From Streptomyces sp. Tu 3180 (lineage in GTDB: Bacteria; Actinomycetota; Actinomycetes; Streptomycetales; Streptomycetaceae): 64,000 nt of DNA. Position numbers and translations under genes: made by a program. The stretch lies in the NCBI RefSeq assembly GCF_009852415.1, contig NZ_WOXS01000002.1, positions 2,998,501 through 3,062,500 on the forward strand, written 5' to 3'. Under the pieces are notes generated by a model, which saw only the letters and a list, made by a program, of their open reading frames with translations, ran no database searches and was not told the DNA's origin. This document shows, in pieces, positions 18,104 to 27,201 of this stretch; within the stretch, counting starts at the first letter, position 1, and each line of letters starts with the position of its first letter.

Positions 18104-19402
18104 ATGCCGACCTGCCCGAACGGACACCAGTCGGGTTCCGACGACTGGTGCGAGGTGTGCGGTCACCGCATGGCGGGTGCCGTGCCCCCACCTCCTCCCC
18201 CGCCGCCCCCGGCCGGCGGTGGCTACGGGTTCCCGCCGCCCGCCGGCCCCGGTGGTCCCGGCGGCCCCGGCGGTTTCGGCGGTCCGGGGGGCCCCGGCGG
18301 CCGCCCCGCCGAGCTGTGCCCGCAGTGCCGCACGCCCCGGGAGGGCGCCGCGCCGTTCTGCGAGGAGTGCCGGTGGAACTTCCTGACGAACACCGCGACC
18401 TCGTACACCCCGGCCGCCCCGCGTCCGCCGGCCCCCGGTCCTGGTCCTGGTCCTGGTCCTGGCGGACCGTTCCAGCAGCCGCCCGGCCCGTCGTACGGCG
18501 GTGACTCCTTCGACTACCAGGGCTCGCGTCCCTCGCAGATGAACCGGCCCGCCGAGCCGATCCCGCCGGGCCCGCCCGGCTTCGGCGGCGACCCCTCGCG
18601 GCCGGTGCCGCCGCCGCCCGGCCCCGGCGGTCCCGGCCGTCCCGGTGGGCACAGCGGTCCCGGCGGTCCCGGCGGTCCCGGCGGTCCCGGTGCTCCGCAG
18701 GCGTTCCAGCCCGGGCCGCCCGCGCCGCCCGGATTCCCGCAGGAGACCGGCCGTCCGCAGCAGGGCGGACCGTCCTTCGGGGGCGGGGACGACGACTGGG
18801 TGATCTCCCCTCCGTCCGGCGGTCCCGGCGGCCCCGGAGGCATGGGCGCGCCCGGCGGTCCCGGAGGCATGGGCGGCCCCGGCGGCCCGAACGGCGCGGG
18901 TCAGCGCGGCGGGTACGGCTACCCGCAGCCCGGCGCGACCCAGGCGCCGCCCGGCCCCGGCGGTTTCCCGCACCAGCCCCACCCGCCCCAGGGCCCGGCG
19001 ACCTGGACCGCGACCATCGGTCCGGACCGCGAGTACTTCATGGCGATGATGCAGCGCTCCGGCCCCGAGGCCGCGGGCCTGAACCTGCCCGCGTACTCGC
19101 CCGAGCAGCAGCGCACGCTCACCGGCAACCAGATCACCATCGGCCGCCGCCGCCACTCCACCGGCGACACCCCCGACATCGACCTGTCGACGCCGCCGGA
19201 GGACCCGGGCGTCTCGCACCAGCACGCGGTGCTGGTGCAGCAGCCGGACGGCAGCTGGGCGGTCGTCGACCAGAACTCGACGAACGGCACGACGGTCAAC
19301 GGCTCGGACGAGCCGATCCAGCCGTTCGTCCCGGTCCCGCTCCAGGACGGCGACCGGGTCCACGTGGGCGCCTGGACGACGATCACGATCCGCCGGGGCT
19401 GA
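18104..19402 (+). CDS. Zinc-ribbon/FHA-domain protein (PknG-cluster phosphopeptide reader)
   Basis: 432 aa, ATG at 18104 with AAGGAGAGG upstream. Two short zinc motifs lie at the N-terminus: C4...C16-x2-C19 (DDWCEVCG) and LCPQC/FCEECRW near 68-90. A 200-residue Gly/Pro-rich low-complexity linker follows. The C-terminal 100 residues are an FHA domain (TIGRRRHS, VSHQHAVL, DQNSTNGTTVNG), the phosphothreonine-binding fold. It is a plausible PknG substrate or adaptor in the role GarA has in mycobacteria; that link is inference. A four-copy GGTCCT repeat (18437-18460) encodes part of the linker. Confidence 0.9.
   Translation: MPTCPNGHQSGSDDWCEVCGHRMAGAVPPPPPPPPPAGGGYGFPPPAGPGGPGGPGGFGGPGGPGGRPAELCPQCRTPREGAAPFCEECRWNFLTNTATSYTPAAPRPPAPGPGPGPGPGGPFQQPPGPSYGGDSFDYQGSRPSQMNRPAEPIPPGPPGFGGDPSRPVPPPPGPGGPGRPGGHSGPGGPGGPGGPGAPQAFQPGPPAPPGFPQETGRPQQGGPSFGGGDDDWVISPPSGGPGGPGGMGAPGGPGGMGGPGGPNGAGQRGGYGYPQPGATQAPPGPGGFPHQPHPPQGPATWTATIGPDREYFMAMMQRSGPEAAGLNLPAYSPEQQRTLTGNQITIGRRRHSTGDTPDIDLSTPPEDPGVSHQHAVLVQQPDGSWAVVDQNSTNGTTVNGSDEPIQPFVPVPLQDGDRVHVGAWTTITIRRG
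18437..18460 (+). repeat. Hexanucleotide tandem repeat GGTCCT x4
   Basis: Four exact copies of GGTCCT encode alternating Gly-Pro in the linker of the FHA protein. The repeat keeps the frame if copies are gained or lost, so linker length may vary between strains. Confidence 0.8.
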
Positions 19403-19408
19403 GCCCCC

Positions 19409-20392
19409 TCAGGGGGGCAGCGGCCAGACGTACGGCCCTCGGGGGTCGTCCAGCCACGCGCGGACGCCCCCGTCGCCGACCGTGAGGCCGTAGCGTTCGC
19501 GCTGCGGCCTCCCCTCGCGCTCCCACAGCTCGTACGCCTCCCGCGCGTCGAGGGCGCCGGCGGTCAGCACCAGCAGGAACCGGAACAGGTCGCTTCCCCG
19601 GGCCGGGCCCGGCAGCCCGCCCACGTCGGGCGGGTCCTGCCACGACCGGCTCGCGCCGCGCAGCGGGACGAAGTAGGCGGGCGTGTGCAGGAAGGGGCCC
19701 TCGGCGTGCCCGGCGTCGCGCACGGTGAGGGCGACGACCCCGGTGGCGAACGGGGTGAGGATCCGGGCGCCCGGGCGGCACTGCCCGAGCCAGGCGCGCG
19801 GGACGGAGGGCAGGACGCAGGTCGCGATGATCCGGTCGAAGGGGGCGCGGGCGGGCACCCCGCGCGCGCCGTCGCCGGTGACGACGGCCGGGTGGTATCC
19901 GGCGGCGTCCAGGTGCCGGCGGGCCGGCCCGGTGATCTCCGGATCGAGGTCGACCGTGGTGACCAGGTCGCCGGTGCCCAGGCGGTGGGCGAGCAGGGCG
20001 GCGTTGTAGCCGCTGCCGGTGCCGATCTCCAGGACCGCCCCGCCCTCCCGGACGCCCAGCTCGGCCAGCATCAGCGCCATGAGGGAGGGCTGGCTGCTGG
20101 AGGAGAGCAGTTCGCCGTCGCGCAGCAGGATCGCCAGCGGCGTGTCCTCGTACGCGCCGCGCAGCCACCGCTCCCGCGCCCGGGGGTCGGGATCCTCCTC
20201 CCACCGGCGCTCGTAGCCGCCGACGACGCCCACGTAGTAGGACGGCACGAACAGGTGACGCGGCACCGCGGCGAACGCCTCCCGCCACACCGGGTCGGCG
20301 TCGAACGCCCCGCTCGCGTCGATCTCCCGCACGAGGGCCGCCCGCAGCGAGACGGCGAGGCCGTCGCCGTTCCCGCGGTCCTGCCCGTCCAC
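19409..20392 (-). CDS. Protein-L-isoaspartate O-methyltransferase-like protein
   Basis: 327 aa, GTG start at 20392. N-terminal FVPSYYVG near 52 and the SAM-binding loop VLEIGTGSGYNAALLAHRLG near 120 are typical of PCMT. Further motifs are VTTVDLD near 145, ARGVPARAPFDRIIATCVLP and PGARILTPFATG. The enzyme methylates isoaspartyl residues in damaged proteins. A roughly 110-residue C-terminal extension goes beyond the classical 210-aa enzyme, as in actinobacterial homologues, some of which modify peptides; no precursor peptide was seen nearby. It converges on the FHA gene with a 6-base gap. Confidence 0.85.
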   Translation of the reverse strand: MDGQDRGNGDGLAVSLRAALVREIDASGAFDADPVWREAFAAVPRHLFVPSYYVGVVGGYERRWEEDPDPRARERWLRGAYEDTPLAILLRDGELLSSSSQPSLMALMLAELGVREGGAVLEIGTGSGYNAALLAHRLGTGDLVTTVDLDPEITGPARRHLDAAGYHPAVVTGDGARGVPARAPFDRIIATCVLPSVPRAWLGQCRPGARILTPFATGVVALTVRDAGHAEGPFLHTPAYFVPLRGASRSWQDPPDVGGLPGPARGSDLFRFLLVLTAGALDAREAYELWEREGRPQRERYGLTVGDGGVRAWLDDPRGPYVWPLPP

Positions 20393-20436
20393 GACTCCAC
20401 AGTAGGGCGGTCCTAGGCCTTGAGTCCTATGCCGCG

Positions 20437-20862
20437 GTGTCTGAGACCATGGACGACGTGACAGAGATTCGGCGCGGCACGCTTCAGGAGCAGACCTTCT
20501 ACGAGCAGGTCGGCGGGGAGGAGACCTTCCGTCGGCTCGTCCACCGTTTCTACCAGGGGGTCGCCGGGGACCCGCTGCTGCGGCCCATGTATCCCGAGGA
20601 GGACCTGGGCCCGGCCGAGGAGCGGCTGCGGCTGTTCCTGATCCAGTACTGGGGCGGTCCGACGACGTACGGCGAGCAGCGCGGCCATCCGCGGCTGCGG
20701 ATGCGGCACGTCCCGTTCAAGGTCGACCGGGCGGCGCACGACGCGTGGCTGAAGCACATGCGGGACGCCGTCGACGAGCTCGGCCTGTCCGAGGAGCACG
20801 AGCAGACGCTGTGGAAGTACCTGACGTACGCCGCGGCCTCGATGGTCAACACCCCGGACTGA
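20437..20862 (+). CDS. glbO: Group II truncated haemoglobin (GlbO-like)
   Basis: 141 aa from GTG at 20437; ATG at 20449 or GTG at 20458 (giving a start just before EIRRGTLQEQ) are equally possible. The fold signatures of TrHbII are clear: FYEQVGGEETFRRLV, FYQGVAGDPLL, YWGGPTTYGEQRGHP, the proximal His in MRHVPF and Trp in DAWLKHM. It binds haem and O2, with likely roles in oxygen or NO/peroxide chemistry. It is divergent from the methyltransferase gene, with 44 bases between starts. Confidence 0.92.
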   Translation: MSETMDDVTEIRRGTLQEQTFYEQVGGEETFRRLVHRFYQGVAGDPLLRPMYPEEDLGPAEERLRLFLIQYWGGPTTYGEQRGHPRLRMRHVPFKVDRAAHDAWLKHMRDAVDELGLSEEHEQTLWKYLTYAAASMVNTPD

Positions 20863-21025
20863 CACCGGCGCCCCCGTCCGGCCGGACGGCGCGCTCCGAC
20901 CGGATTCCGGAGATCCCCTTTCGGAAAGCGATCACAATCCGGTCAAACCCGTGCCACGAACGCTTACCCGCGGCGACCGCCTCTGACAGCATCACCCGGA
21001 GGTCCGGACAACCACGGGGGGTTGG

Positions 21026-24000
21026 GTGGCTGCCGCAGGGGGGTCGGCGAGGTTCGTCCTCGCCCGCGCACGGGCTCACCGGCCGCTCCTCGTGGCCGCC
21101 CTGCTCACGGTCCTGCTGACCACGGCGGTCCTGGCGACCCTCACCGCCTACTCCGCGTCGATCGGCGACGCGGCCCTGCGCCACGCCCTGGCGGACCCCC
21201 GCAACGCCGCCGACACCGCGCTCGCCGTCGAGGCCGACGTGCCCGCCGGCCGCCGCGCCGCGGCCGGCGCCGCCGTGCGGGAGGGCGCCCGGAAGTCCTT
21301 CGACGGGCTGCCGGTGACCCTGCGCACCCTGACCCGGTCCGGCCCGTACGCCCTGCCCCGCCCGCCGGACGGGCGCGCGGAGCCGGACGAACCCGACCTC
21401 ACGCACTTCGCGGCGCTGGACCGCACCCAGGTGCGGATCACCCGCGGACGGATGCCCCGGGCGGCCTCCGGGGCGACGATCGAGGCCGCGCTGCCCGAGG
21501 CCGCCGCCCGCCGCCTCGGCCTGGAGCCGGGCGCCCGCCTCCCCCTGGCCGACCGGCTCGGCGGACCGGCCGCGAAGGTGCGGATCACCGGCCTGTACCG
21601 GCCCGTGGACGCCGCCGCGCCCTACTGGCGGCTGGACGACCTGAAGGGCCGCGGGGTCGTCGAGCTGCACTTCACCACGTACGGCCCGCTGTTCGCCCAC
21701 CCCTCCGTGCTCGCCGGGGACCGGGTCAGCGCCGGTGCGTCCGGCTGGCTGGCGTCGGCCGACTTCTCGGCGGTGGACACCGGGCGGATCGACGCGCTGC
21801 GCGAGGCGGTGCGGCGCGGCACCGCCGCCCTGCCCGGGGACGAGGCGCTGGGCGGCACGGCGACGGCGGCGAGCGCGCTGCCCGCCGTGCTGGACCGGGT
21901 CGAGCGCTCCCTGCTCGTCTCCCGCTCGACCCTGCTGGTCATCGCCCTCCAGCTGGTCCTCCTCGCCGGCTGCGCCCTGCTCCTGGTGGCCCGGCTGCTG
22001 GGCGCCGAACGCGCGGCCGAGACCCGGCTGCTGCGGGCGCGCGGCGGTTCCCGCGCCCGGGTGGCCCGGCTCGCCGCACTGGAGGCACTGCTGCTGGCCG
22101 TGCCCGCGGCGGCCTGCGCCCCGCTGCTGGCGGGCCCGCTCGCCGGGCTGCTCGCCGGACGGGGCCCGCTGGCCCGGATCGGGCTGGACCCGGACACCTC
22201 CGTCGGCTCGGTCGCCGGACGCGGCGCGGTGTGGCTGGTGGCCGCGGGGGTGGCCCTCGGCTGCGCGCTGGCCGTCACGGTTCCCGCGTTCACCTCCTCC
22301 TTCGCGGCCGGCCGCGCCAGGCCCCTGCCCGGCGCGGTGCGCGCGGGCGCGGACATCGGACTGCTGGTGGTGGCCGCCGTCGCGTACTGGCAGCTGAGCC
22401 GCCGGCCCTCCGGTGTCGTCGGCCGCGACCTCGGCGTCGATCCGCTGCTCGTCGCGGCCCCGGCCCTGGCCCTGCTCGCCGGCACGGTGCTGACGCTGCG
22501 GCTGCTGCCGCCGGTGGCGCGGCTGGCCGAGCGCAGGGCGGCCGCCGGCCGCGGGCTGCCGGGGGCGATGGCGGGCTGGCGGTTCAGCCGCCGGCCGATG
22601 CGCGGCGCGGGCCCGGTGCTGCTGCTGGTGCTCGCGGTGGCGCTGGGCGTGCTGGCGATCGGCCAGGGCTCCTCCTGGGAGCGCTCGCAGGACGACCAGG
22701 CGGACTTCCGGGCCGGCGCCCGGGTGCGCGTCACGGCCGCCGGGGAGGTGGAGTTCGGCCGCACCCAGGCGTACGCGGCCGTACCCGGGGTGCGCCGGGC
22801 CGCCCCCGCCGTGCGGACCACCGTGCCGCTGGCCGGCGGCCGGACGGGAACCGTGCTCGCGCTGGACACCGCCCACGCGGCGGACACCGTGCTGATGCGC
22901 TCCGACCTGGCCGCCGAGCCGGTGCGCGCCCTGCCGGCGGACCTGGCGCCGAAGGGCGGAACGGCGGGCGTGCGCGTACCGGCGGGCACCGCGCGCCTGG
23001 CGCTGACGGCGCGGATCCGGGGCGCGGACACCCGCCCGGCGGTCGATGTGGGGGCCACCTTGGAGGACTCCCACGGAACCCCGTACGAGCTGCCCCTGGG
23101 CCCGCTCCGGGCCGACGGGCGGACCCACACGCTCACCCTCGACCTCGGCGCGCTCGCCGAGGCGCCCCCGGGCGCGCTGACCCTGACCGGGCTCCGGCTG
23201 GACCTGTACCAGCCGGCCGGGCGTCCGGAGGACCACCGCTTCACCGTGACCGCGCTGACCGCCGCGGCAGCCGACGGCCGGGACCGGCGGCTGCCGCTGC
23301 CCGCCGGCTGGAGGCCGTCCGCGCACGACGGCAGCGAGGTGCCCCCGCCCGACGGGAGCGCCGGCCCGGCCCGGCCCCGCGTCACCTCGGCCGACCCGCT
23401 GACCGTCGCCTACGGCACGGGGCACGTCCCGGAGGACCTGTCCTGGCAGGCCTCGCCGCTCACGGTCCGCCTGCGGGTTGCGCAGCGTGCGGCGCCCGAG
23501 GTCGCCGCCGTGGCCACCGACCGCTACCTCGCCTCGGCCGGCGCCCGCCCCGGGCAGCGCGTGGACGTGCGGATCGGCGGTTCCACCGTCCCGGTGCGGA
23601 TCGTGCGGGCGGTGCGGGAACTGCCGTCCGTGCCGAGCGGCGGGGCGGACGACGGCGGGGCCCTGCTGGTCGATCTGCGGTCCGTCAACCGGGTGCTCCG
23701 GGCGCGCCACGGCGAGGGCGTGGCGCCCACCGAGTGGTGGCTCGCGACCGCGCCGGGCGCGTCGGCGCGGGTGGCCGAGGCGCTGCGCGGCCGGCCCGAC
23801 GTGGATCCGTCCCAGGTGGTGGTACGGGACGAGATCGCCGAAGAGCTGCGGGACGACCCCTTCGGCGCCGGGCCCGGGGCGGTGTTCGGCGCGGCGGCCC
23901 TCGCGGCGGCGGCGCTGACGGCGGTCGGGTTCGCGGCGAGCGCGGCGGGGTCGCTGCGGGAGCGGTCCGCGGAGTTCGCGGTCCTGCGCGCCCTGGGCGC

Positions 24001-24292
24001 CTCGCGGCGGCGGCTGGCCCGGGTGGTGGTCGTCGAGCACGGGGTGCTGGTCGGTCTGGCGCTGGCGGTGGGGCTGCTGCTCGGCGCGGTGCTGGCCCGG
24101 TCCGTGATCCCGCTGATCATGCTGACCGCCGAGGCCGCCCGTCCGGTGCCCCGGGTGCTGGTGGAGCTGCCGGCCGGGCGGGTGGCCGCGCTGCTGGCCG
24201 CGGTGTCGGTGACGCCGCTGCTGGTCACGGCGGTGCTGGCGCTGCGCCGGACGGACTCCGTGGCGTCGCTGCGGGAACGGGGAGGTGAGTGA
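21026..24292 (+). CDS. Large FtsX-type ABC transporter permease
   Basis: 1088 aa from GTG at 21026. A first transmembrane helix near 17-40 precedes a large extracytoplasmic domain. A block of helices lies near 305-470 (LLVIALQLVLLAGCALLL and following). A second extracytoplasmic domain and four C-terminal helices (about 950-1080) contain the FtsX hallmark EFAVLRALGASRRRLARVVVVEHG. This is the double-FtsX arrangement of MacB/LolC-like exporters. Its stop overlaps the second permease region, and an ATPase gene follows, so the three form one transporter. The substrate is unknown. Confidence 0.88.
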   Translation: MAAAGGSARFVLARARAHRPLLVAALLTVLLTTAVLATLTAYSASIGDAALRHALADPRNAADTALAVEADVPAGRRAAAGAAVREGARKSFDGLPVTLRTLTRSGPYALPRPPDGRAEPDEPDLTHFAALDRTQVRITRGRMPRAASGATIEAALPEAAARRLGLEPGARLPLADRLGGPAAKVRITGLYRPVDAAAPYWRLDDLKGRGVVELHFTTYGPLFAHPSVLAGDRVSAGASGWLASADFSAVDTGRIDALREAVRRGTAALPGDEALGGTATAASALPAVLDRVERSLLVSRSTLLVIALQLVLLAGCALLLVARLLGAERAAETRLLRARGGSRARVARLAALEALLLAVPAAACAPLLAGPLAGLLAGRGPLARIGLDPDTSVGSVAGRGAVWLVAAGVALGCALAVTVPAFTSSFAAGRARPLPGAVRAGADIGLLVVAAVAYWQLSRRPSGVVGRDLGVDPLLVAAPALALLAGTVLTLRLLPPVARLAERRAAAGRGLPGAMAGWRFSRRPMRGAGPVLLLVLAVALGVLAIGQGSSWERSQDDQADFRAGARVRVTAAGEVEFGRTQAYAAVPGVRRAAPAVRTTVPLAGGRTGTVLALDTAHAADTVLMRSDLAAEPVRALPADLAPKGGTAGVRVPAGTARLALTARIRGADTRPAVDVGATLEDSHGTPYELPLGPLRADGRTHTLTLDLGALAEAPPGALTLTGLRLDLYQPAGRPEDHRFTVTALTAAAADGRDRRLPLPAGWRPSAHDGSEVPPPDGSAGPARPRVTSADPLTVAYGTGHVPEDLSWQASPLTVRLRVAQRAAPEVAAVATDRYLASAGARPGQRVDVRIGGSTVPVRIVRAVRELPSVPSGGADDGGALLVDLRSVNRVLRARHGEGVAPTEWWLATAPGASARVAEALRGRPDVDPSQVVVRDEIAEELRDDPFGAGPGAVFGAAALAAAALTAVGFAASAAGSLRERSAEFAVLRALGASRRRLARVVVVEHGVLVGLALAVGLLLGAVLARSVIPLIMLTAEAARPVPRVLVELPAGRVAALLAAVSVTPLLVTAVLALRRTDSVASLRERGGE

Positions 24293-24293
24293 G

Positions 24294-27107
24294 GTGAGCG
24301 CCCGGACCCCGAGGCGGCGGGTGGCCGTGCCCTGGGTGCGCACCCGGCTGCGGTCCGCGCCCGGCGCCGCGGCGGCCCTGGCGCTGCTGGTGGCGGTGAC
24401 CGCGTTCCTGGCCGCCGCGCTGCCGCTCGCGGTCGACCGGTACGGCGACGCGGGACTGCGCCGGGCCCTGGAGACGGCCGGGCCCGACCGCACCACCGTG
24501 GAGCTGTTCGACCCGCCGGACGACTTCGCCGTGGAGCCGGGCGGGCCGGAGGCGGACCGGCGGGAGGCGGAACTGCGCCCGGACGCGCTGCGCGACTCCC
24601 ACGCCACGATCCTCGCGGCGGCCGGCCGGTCCCTTCCCCTCGATCCGGGCCAGTCCTCCCGCGGTGTCCGCACCACCGAGGAACTGGTGGTCCCGGACCC
24701 CTGGCTGTCCCGGCCGGACGGCCTGCCCCCGCGCTTCTCGCTCGTCGCGCAGAACGGGCTCGCCGGCCACGCCCGGCTGCGGGCGGGCCGCCTGCCCCGG
24801 GCCCAGGGCGCCGTCACCGCGGCGACGGGGACCGTCGAGGCCGCCGTCAGCACCGGCACGGCACGGAAGCTGGGCATCGAGGTGGGGTCCGTCGTCCACG
24901 TCCCCGGCGCGGAACGCGCCCCGCTCGCGGTGCGCGTCACCGGCGTCGTCGACCCGCGCGCGCCCCGGGAGGCGTACTGGTCCACCGATCCCCTGCTGCG
25001 CGAGCCGCACCTGACGACCGTCCTCGGCGACCCGGAGCGCAGACAGTACTGGGTCGGCGCGCTGCTGCTGGCACCCGGCGCCGCCCCGGCGATGCTGGGC
25101 ACGCCCGGGATGCCGGAGCGGTACTGGCGGCTGGCCCCGTCCGTCTCCGGTCTGCACGCCCACGACCTGCCCCGGCTGACGTCGGCCGTCGCCTCCCTGG
25201 TGTCGGGCCCGCTCCTGCGGCAGGCGCGCACGGCCGCCTCCCCGGCCGTGGAGGCGGAGACCTCGCTCGACGACGTGCTCGCCGACCACGCGCGGCTGCG
25301 CTCCGCCATCGGCCCGCTGGTCGCCGTCGCCGTCTTCGGCACCGGCACCGTCGCCGCCGCGGTGCTGCTCATGGCGGGCGGTCTCACCGCCGAGCGGCGC
25401 CACGCCGAACTCGCGCTGCTGCGCGCCCGCGGCGGTTCCCTGCGCGGGCTCGCCGGCCGGCTGCTGGGCGAGACGGCGGTGGTCGCCGTGCCCGCGGCCG
25501 CGCTGGGACTGGCCGCCGCGGTCCTCACGGTCCGCGGGGCCCGGCCGGCGCACTCCGTGGCCGCCGCCGGCGCCGTCGCCCTCCTCGCCTGCGCGGCCCT
25601 GCCGCTGCGGGCCGTCGCCGCGCACCGTGCCGTACGCGTGCACACCGCCCGCGGGGACGTCGCCTCGGCGCGTCCCTCGAGGCGCCGCACGGTCGCCGAA
25701 CTCACGCTGCTCACGCTGGCGGCGGGCGCGGTGGTGGCACTGCGCACGCGCGGCGTGTCGGACGGACCGGAGGGGACGGGCACCTCGGGGGCCTCCGGAG
25801 CCTCGGGGGCCTCGGGTGTTTCGGGGGACCACCTGGTGTCCCTGGCCCCGGTGCTGGTGGGGGTCATCGCCGCCCTGGTGCTGGTACGCCTGTACCCGTT
25901 GCCGCTGCGCGGGCTGGCCCGTCCGGCCGGGCGGCTGCGGGGCGTGGTCGGCCACCTGTCGCTGGCCCGCGCGGGCCGTGCGTCCGGCTCCGCGGTGCTT
26001 CCCCTGCTGGCGCTGCTGACCGCGCTGACCACCGCGGCCTTCGGCGGCTCCGTCCTCGGCGGCGTGACCGAGGCCCGGGAGCGCGCGGCCGTGCTCGCCG
26101 TCGGCGCGGACGCCCGTGTCACGTCGCTGCGGCCGCTGCCGCCCGGCCTGGCCGACCGGGTCCGGCGCGTGCCCGGTGTGCGCGGGGTCACCCCCGTCGG
26201 GATCTCCTACGAGGCCCAGCCCCAGGACGGCCGGATGACCTTCCCGGTGGCCGGCGTCGACCCGGCCGGCTACGCGGCCCTGGCCCGGCACACGGACCTC
26301 GGCGCCTTCGACCGGGACGCGCTGGGGGCGGCCGGGGCCTCCGGTGCGAAGCCCCTGCCCGCCCTGGCCTCCCCCGCGGTCGCCGACCACTACGGCACCC
26401 GGCCGTTCGCGGTGCGCCTGGACGACGGCGCCTTCGTCACCGTGCGGATCGTGCTGGTGCGGGAGCTGACCCCGGCGCTCGCCGGCCAGGACTTCCTGGT
26501 CGTGGACCGGTCCGGGCTCCCCGCCGGCTCCGCCCGCCCCACCTCGCTGCTGGTGACCGGCGACCAGCCGGACGCGGCCGCGCTGCGCGAGGCCGCGGGC
26601 AGCGGGACACAGGTCCGGGTGCGCTCCGAGGAACTCGCCCGCCACGTGGACCTGCCCCTCCAGTCGGGCGCCGAGCGCGTCTACACCGCGGCGGTGGCGG
26701 CGAGCGCCGGATACGCCGTCCTCGCCCTGCTGCTGACCCTGCTGCGCGCCGCCCCCGAGCGCGCCGCGCTGCTGGCCCGCCTGCGCACCATGGGCCTCAC
26801 CCGCGCCCAGGGCCGCCGTCTGCTCGTCCTGGAGTCCCTTCCGCAGGCCCTGCTCGCGGCGGTCGGCGGCATCCTCACGGCCTGGGCCGCCGTCCGGCTG
26901 CTCTCCCCCGGTGTCGACCTGACGACCATCGCCCTGTCCGCCTCCTCGTCCCCGGCCGGACGGGCGGTGCTGCGCACCGACCCGGTGTCGCTGCTGGTGC
27001 CGGCGCTGGCGTCGGTGGCGCTGACCGTCGGGATCGCGGTGGCGCAGGCGTGGTGGACGGGGCGCAGGGGGTCGGTGCGGGAACTGAGGGCGGGCGATGC
27101 CCGATGA
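24294..27107 (+). CDS. Second FtsX-type ABC transporter permease
   Basis: 937 aa. The GTG at 24294 was preferred because GGGGAGG lies 8 bases upstream; a GTG at 24285 overlaps that ribosome site. Architecture parallels the preceding gene: N-terminal helix near 25-45, extracytoplasmic domain, a helix block near 340-460 with AELALLRARGGSLRGLAGRLL, and C-terminal helices near 800-930. A Ser-Gly-Ala 9-base repeat near 25781-25830 (TSGASGASG) forms a short flexible loop. It is probably a heterodimer partner of the 1088-aa permease. Confidence 0.85.
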   Translation: MSARTPRRRVAVPWVRTRLRSAPGAAAALALLVAVTAFLAAALPLAVDRYGDAGLRRALETAGPDRTTVELFDPPDDFAVEPGGPEADRREAELRPDALRDSHATILAAAGRSLPLDPGQSSRGVRTTEELVVPDPWLSRPDGLPPRFSLVAQNGLAGHARLRAGRLPRAQGAVTAATGTVEAAVSTGTARKLGIEVGSVVHVPGAERAPLAVRVTGVVDPRAPREAYWSTDPLLREPHLTTVLGDPERRQYWVGALLLAPGAAPAMLGTPGMPERYWRLAPSVSGLHAHDLPRLTSAVASLVSGPLLRQARTAASPAVEAETSLDDVLADHARLRSAIGPLVAVAVFGTGTVAAAVLLMAGGLTAERRHAELALLRARGGSLRGLAGRLLGETAVVAVPAAALGLAAAVLTVRGARPAHSVAAAGAVALLACAALPLRAVAAHRAVRVHTARGDVASARPSRRRTVAELTLLTLAAGAVVALRTRGVSDGPEGTGTSGASGASGASGVSGDHLVSLAPVLVGVIAALVLVRLYPLPLRGLARPAGRLRGVVGHLSLARAGRASGSAVLPLLALLTALTTAAFGGSVLGGVTEARERAAVLAVGADARVTSLRPLPPGLADRVRRVPGVRGVTPVGISYEAQPQDGRMTFPVAGVDPAGYAALARHTDLGAFDRDALGAAGASGAKPLPALASPAVADHYGTRPFAVRLDDGAFVTVRIVLVRELTPALAGQDFLVVDRSGLPAGSARPTSLLVTGDQPDAAALREAAGSGTQVRVRSEELARHVDLPLQSGAERVYTAAVAASAGYAVLALLLTLLRAAPERAALLARLRTMGLTRAQGRRLLVLESLPQALLAAVGGILTAWAAVRLLSPGVDLTTIALSASSSPAGRAVLRTDPVSLLVPALASVALTVGIAVAQAWWTGRRGSVRELRAGDAR

Positions 27108-27201
27108 GACGGCCGGACGACGACGGGCGGCCCCCGGCGGCACCCCCGCCTCCCGCACGCCCCCGGCCCCGACCGACCGACACCCGCCCGGGAGGCCCCC
27201 G

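Noticed and set aside
19409..20392. RiPP cluster around the isoaspartyl methyltransferase
   Set aside because: No cyclase, ATP-grasp or lanthipeptide synthetase gene and no precursor peptide is nearby; neighbours are a signalling cluster and a globin.
20846..26191. A minus-strand frame of about 1,780 codons opposite the FtsX permeases
   Set aside because: Low-complexity Arg/Ser/Ala composition and no motifs; the plus-strand genes show FtsX signatures, membrane helices and proper ribosome sites.
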